A stretch of DNA of 64,000 nt from CALJFL01 sp964590005 (GTDB taxonomy: Bacteria > Pseudomonadota > Gammaproteobacteria > Pseudomonadales > Halieaceae): contig CAZPVJ010000013.1 in the NCBI GenBank assembly GCA_964590005.1, forward strand, positions 21,974 to 85,973, written 5' to 3'. This document shows positions 63,007 to 64,000 of the stretch, in pieces. The translations under genes and the position numbers were made by a program. The notes beneath the pieces are model-generated. The model was not told where the DNA came from, did no database searches, and was given only the letters and a program-made list of their open reading frames with translations. Every line of letters begins with the position of its first letter. Position 1 is the first letter of the stretch.

Positions 63007-63579
63007 GTGCAAAAAGCCGAATTTTCGAAGATGTCTGAAAGTACTGCCGAAGACTGGCAGATCATTATGCATGAGCAGCTTGTCTTCATTTCCAAGCTAC
63101 CTGATCGCATCCTGAGCCACATGGAATTGCTGCGCGGTGATTACGGCGGTTTTCCGATCGACCGCTTGCAGCACTGCCTACAGACTGCCAACCTCGCTGC
63201 CGAAGCCGGTGAAGACGACGAATACGTGGTCTGTGCTTTACTCCACGATATTGGCGACACCCTGGGTAGTACCAATCACCCCGACGTAGCTGCGGCCATT
63301 TTGCAGCCCTTCATCAGTGAGGCCAATCACTGGATGGTGAAGCATCACGGTATCTTCCAGGGTTACAATTTCTTTCACTACGTGGGGATGGACCGCAACA
63401 TGCGGGACCAATTCAGGGACAGCGAGCACTTCGAGAGGACGGCTCGATTCGTCGAGAACTACGACAACCCCGCATTTGATGCCTCAGCCCCGGAGCTGTC
63501 ATTGAGCCTGTTTGAGCCGATGGTGCGCAAGGTTTTCAGCGAGCCCAAGCATAGCCTCTACAAGGACATCATGAACTGA
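63007..63579 (+). CDS. HD-domain protein related to PhnZ-type oxygenases
   Basis: A 190 aa HD-fold protein from GTG 63007; GGGGAG lies 7 nt upstream, whereas the GTG at 63001 is too close to it. Ligand candidates are His56 (RLQHCLQTA), His80-Asp81 (ALLHDIGD), His108, His113 or His114 (MVKHHGIF) and Asp143 (ENYDNPAF). The segment DYGGFPIDRLQHCLQ aligns with the PhnZ active-site region: the gating Tyr is kept (Tyr46), but the neighbouring Glu is Phe. It is therefore an HD protein that may bind a di-iron centre. Oxygenase versus phosphohydrolase activity is undecided. Confidence 0.75.
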   Translation: MQKAEFSKMSESTAEDWQIIMHEQLVFISKLPDRILSHMELLRGDYGGFPIDRLQHCLQTANLAAEAGEDDEYVVCALLHDIGDTLGSTNHPDVAAAILQPFISEANHWMVKHHGIFQGYNFFHYVGMDRNMRDQFRDSEHFERTARFVENYDNPAFDASAPELSLSLFEPMVRKVFSEPKHSLYKDIMN

Positions 63580-63633
63580 CACGTCGCCAGGGCTGTCATA
63601 CCTCTGCCAGCCCTACCCGTGTCGATGCTTCTT

Positions 63634-63689
63634 GGGCGGCCCCACCTGGGCGGCCCCACCTGGGCGGCCCCACCTGGGTGGTCCTGTCT
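63634..63689. repeat. 14-bp tandem repeat, three exact copies plus a decayed one
   Basis: The unit GGGCGGCCCCACCT occurs three times head to tail at 63634-63675, followed by a diverged copy (GGGTGGTCCTGTCT) at 63676-63689. It lies in a non-coding region with no spacers, so it is a minisatellite-like array produced by slippage. Confidence 0.9.
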
Positions 63690-63804
63690 AGGCGGCGCCA
63701 ACTGAAACATCGGCGTAACTCCAAGTAAAATTTAGTATTTTTAACTACTTCTGGCCTCTGATACACCCAAAAGTACCCCCACGACGAGCCGCACCTGCTT
63801 TATT

Positions 63805-63832
63805 CAGTGCTTCGCAGTGCTTCGCAGTGCTT
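63805..63832. repeat. 10-bp tandem repeat, 2.8 copies
   Basis: CAGTGCTTCG repeats twice with a third partial copy (CAGTGCTT). It lies in the AT-richer gene-free segment near the right edge and has no recognised function. Confidence 0.85.
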
Positions 63833-64000
63833 TCAAGTTTAAAACTGCCACCATCTTCCAGACTTTGGGTCTACTTTTTCGATCCAGAAACGGACATGCT
63901 TGCAGACTACGCTCTAATCGAGTGCCGGAATTCTTGAACTTGGATCGATGTTACCGATGGCGGAATACTCTCCCAGAATCGTCATTTCAGGGAGATAGGT

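Larger units (their letters stand above)
63580..64000. other. Gene-free right end
   Basis: No open frame with family similarity was recognised in these 421 bp on either strand. The segment holds an AGGGCTG/CAGCCCT inverted repeat at 63589-63614 just after the HD-domain gene, possibly part of a terminator, and the two tandem repeats listed separately. Base composition shifts from GC-rich to AT-richer after about 63,710. A boundary of an element beyond the window is possible but not shown. Confidence 0.5.

Noticed and set aside
63634..63689. CRISPR array
   Set aside because: The units abut without spacers and are only 14 bp long.
63700..64000. End of an insertion sequence or integrase gene
   Set aside because: No transposase or integrase reading frame and no terminal inverted repeat could be found within the visible bases.

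Overview
The window reads as a chromosomal segment of a free-living, probably marine gammaproteobacterium of the Halieaceae/Spongiibacteraceae type. This is an inference from gene content. The left part carries classic gammaproteobacterial housekeeping order (divergent lptF-lptG against pepA-holC-valS, then tatD and rapA). A FabY-type initiating ketosynthase, a finR-fpr pair and an aguB-aguA pair resemble Pseudomonas loci. The rest is dominated by acyl-CoA metabolism, as in lipid- and sterol-degrading marine lineages. No rRNA, tRNA, CRISPR array or intact mobile element was found.

Layout. 1-2.5 kb: an OmpR-type regulator and a histidine kinase truncated by the window edge, then an RDD membrane protein. 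2.5-9.5 kb: lptG, lptF, pepA, holC, valS. 9.6-15.3 kb: a cold-shock protein, a membrane-anchored cold-shock-domain protein, a TetR regulator, a secreted DUF3604 protein with a coupled methyltransferase, and a periplasmic TPR protein. 15.4-22.3 kb: a WS/DGAT acyltransferase with a long Lys/Ala-rich tail, a candidate small RNA facing a LysR gene, tatD and rapA. 22.3-27.7 kb: a minus-strand acyl-CoA operon (acyl-CoA dehydrogenase, alpha-methylacyl-CoA racemase, PaaG-like crotonase, carboxyltransferase, NTF2-like secreted protein). 27.8-35.2 kb: diguanylate cyclase with AraC regulator, DUF748 protein, SprT, FinR and Fpr. 35.2-49.4 kb: beta-oxidation genes on both strands, the FabY/VTT-flavoprotein/thiolase-like operon, a GlxA-type regulator, a thiolase and RibB with a degenerate GTP cyclohydrolase II domain.

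The most striking region is 49.4-57.8 kb. One minus-strand operon encodes two DUF35 proteins, Ltp4-like and Ltp3-like lipid-transfer/aldolase proteins, a FadD19-like steroid-CoA ligase, an EchA19-like enoyl-CoA hydratase, a nitroreductase and another crotonase. Facing it is an HsaC/BphC-type extradiol dioxygenase with all its metal ligands. In actinobacteria, FadD19, Ltp3 and Ltp4 serve degradation of C-24-branched sterol side chains, EchA19 serves cholesterol side-chain oxidation, and HsaC opens the steroid A ring. The simplest reading is a sterol (possibly algal phytosterol) side-chain catabolic module in a gammaproteobacterium. The racemase, acyl-CoA dehydrogenase, thiolases and orphan carboxyltransferase elsewhere in the window could feed the same pathway.

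57.8-64 kb: DUF1330 and DUF4124 proteins, the agmatine-to-putrescine pair aguB-aguA, a small membrane protein, an exported amidohydrolase, a PhnZ-like HD-domain protein, and a gene-free right end with two short tandem repeats.
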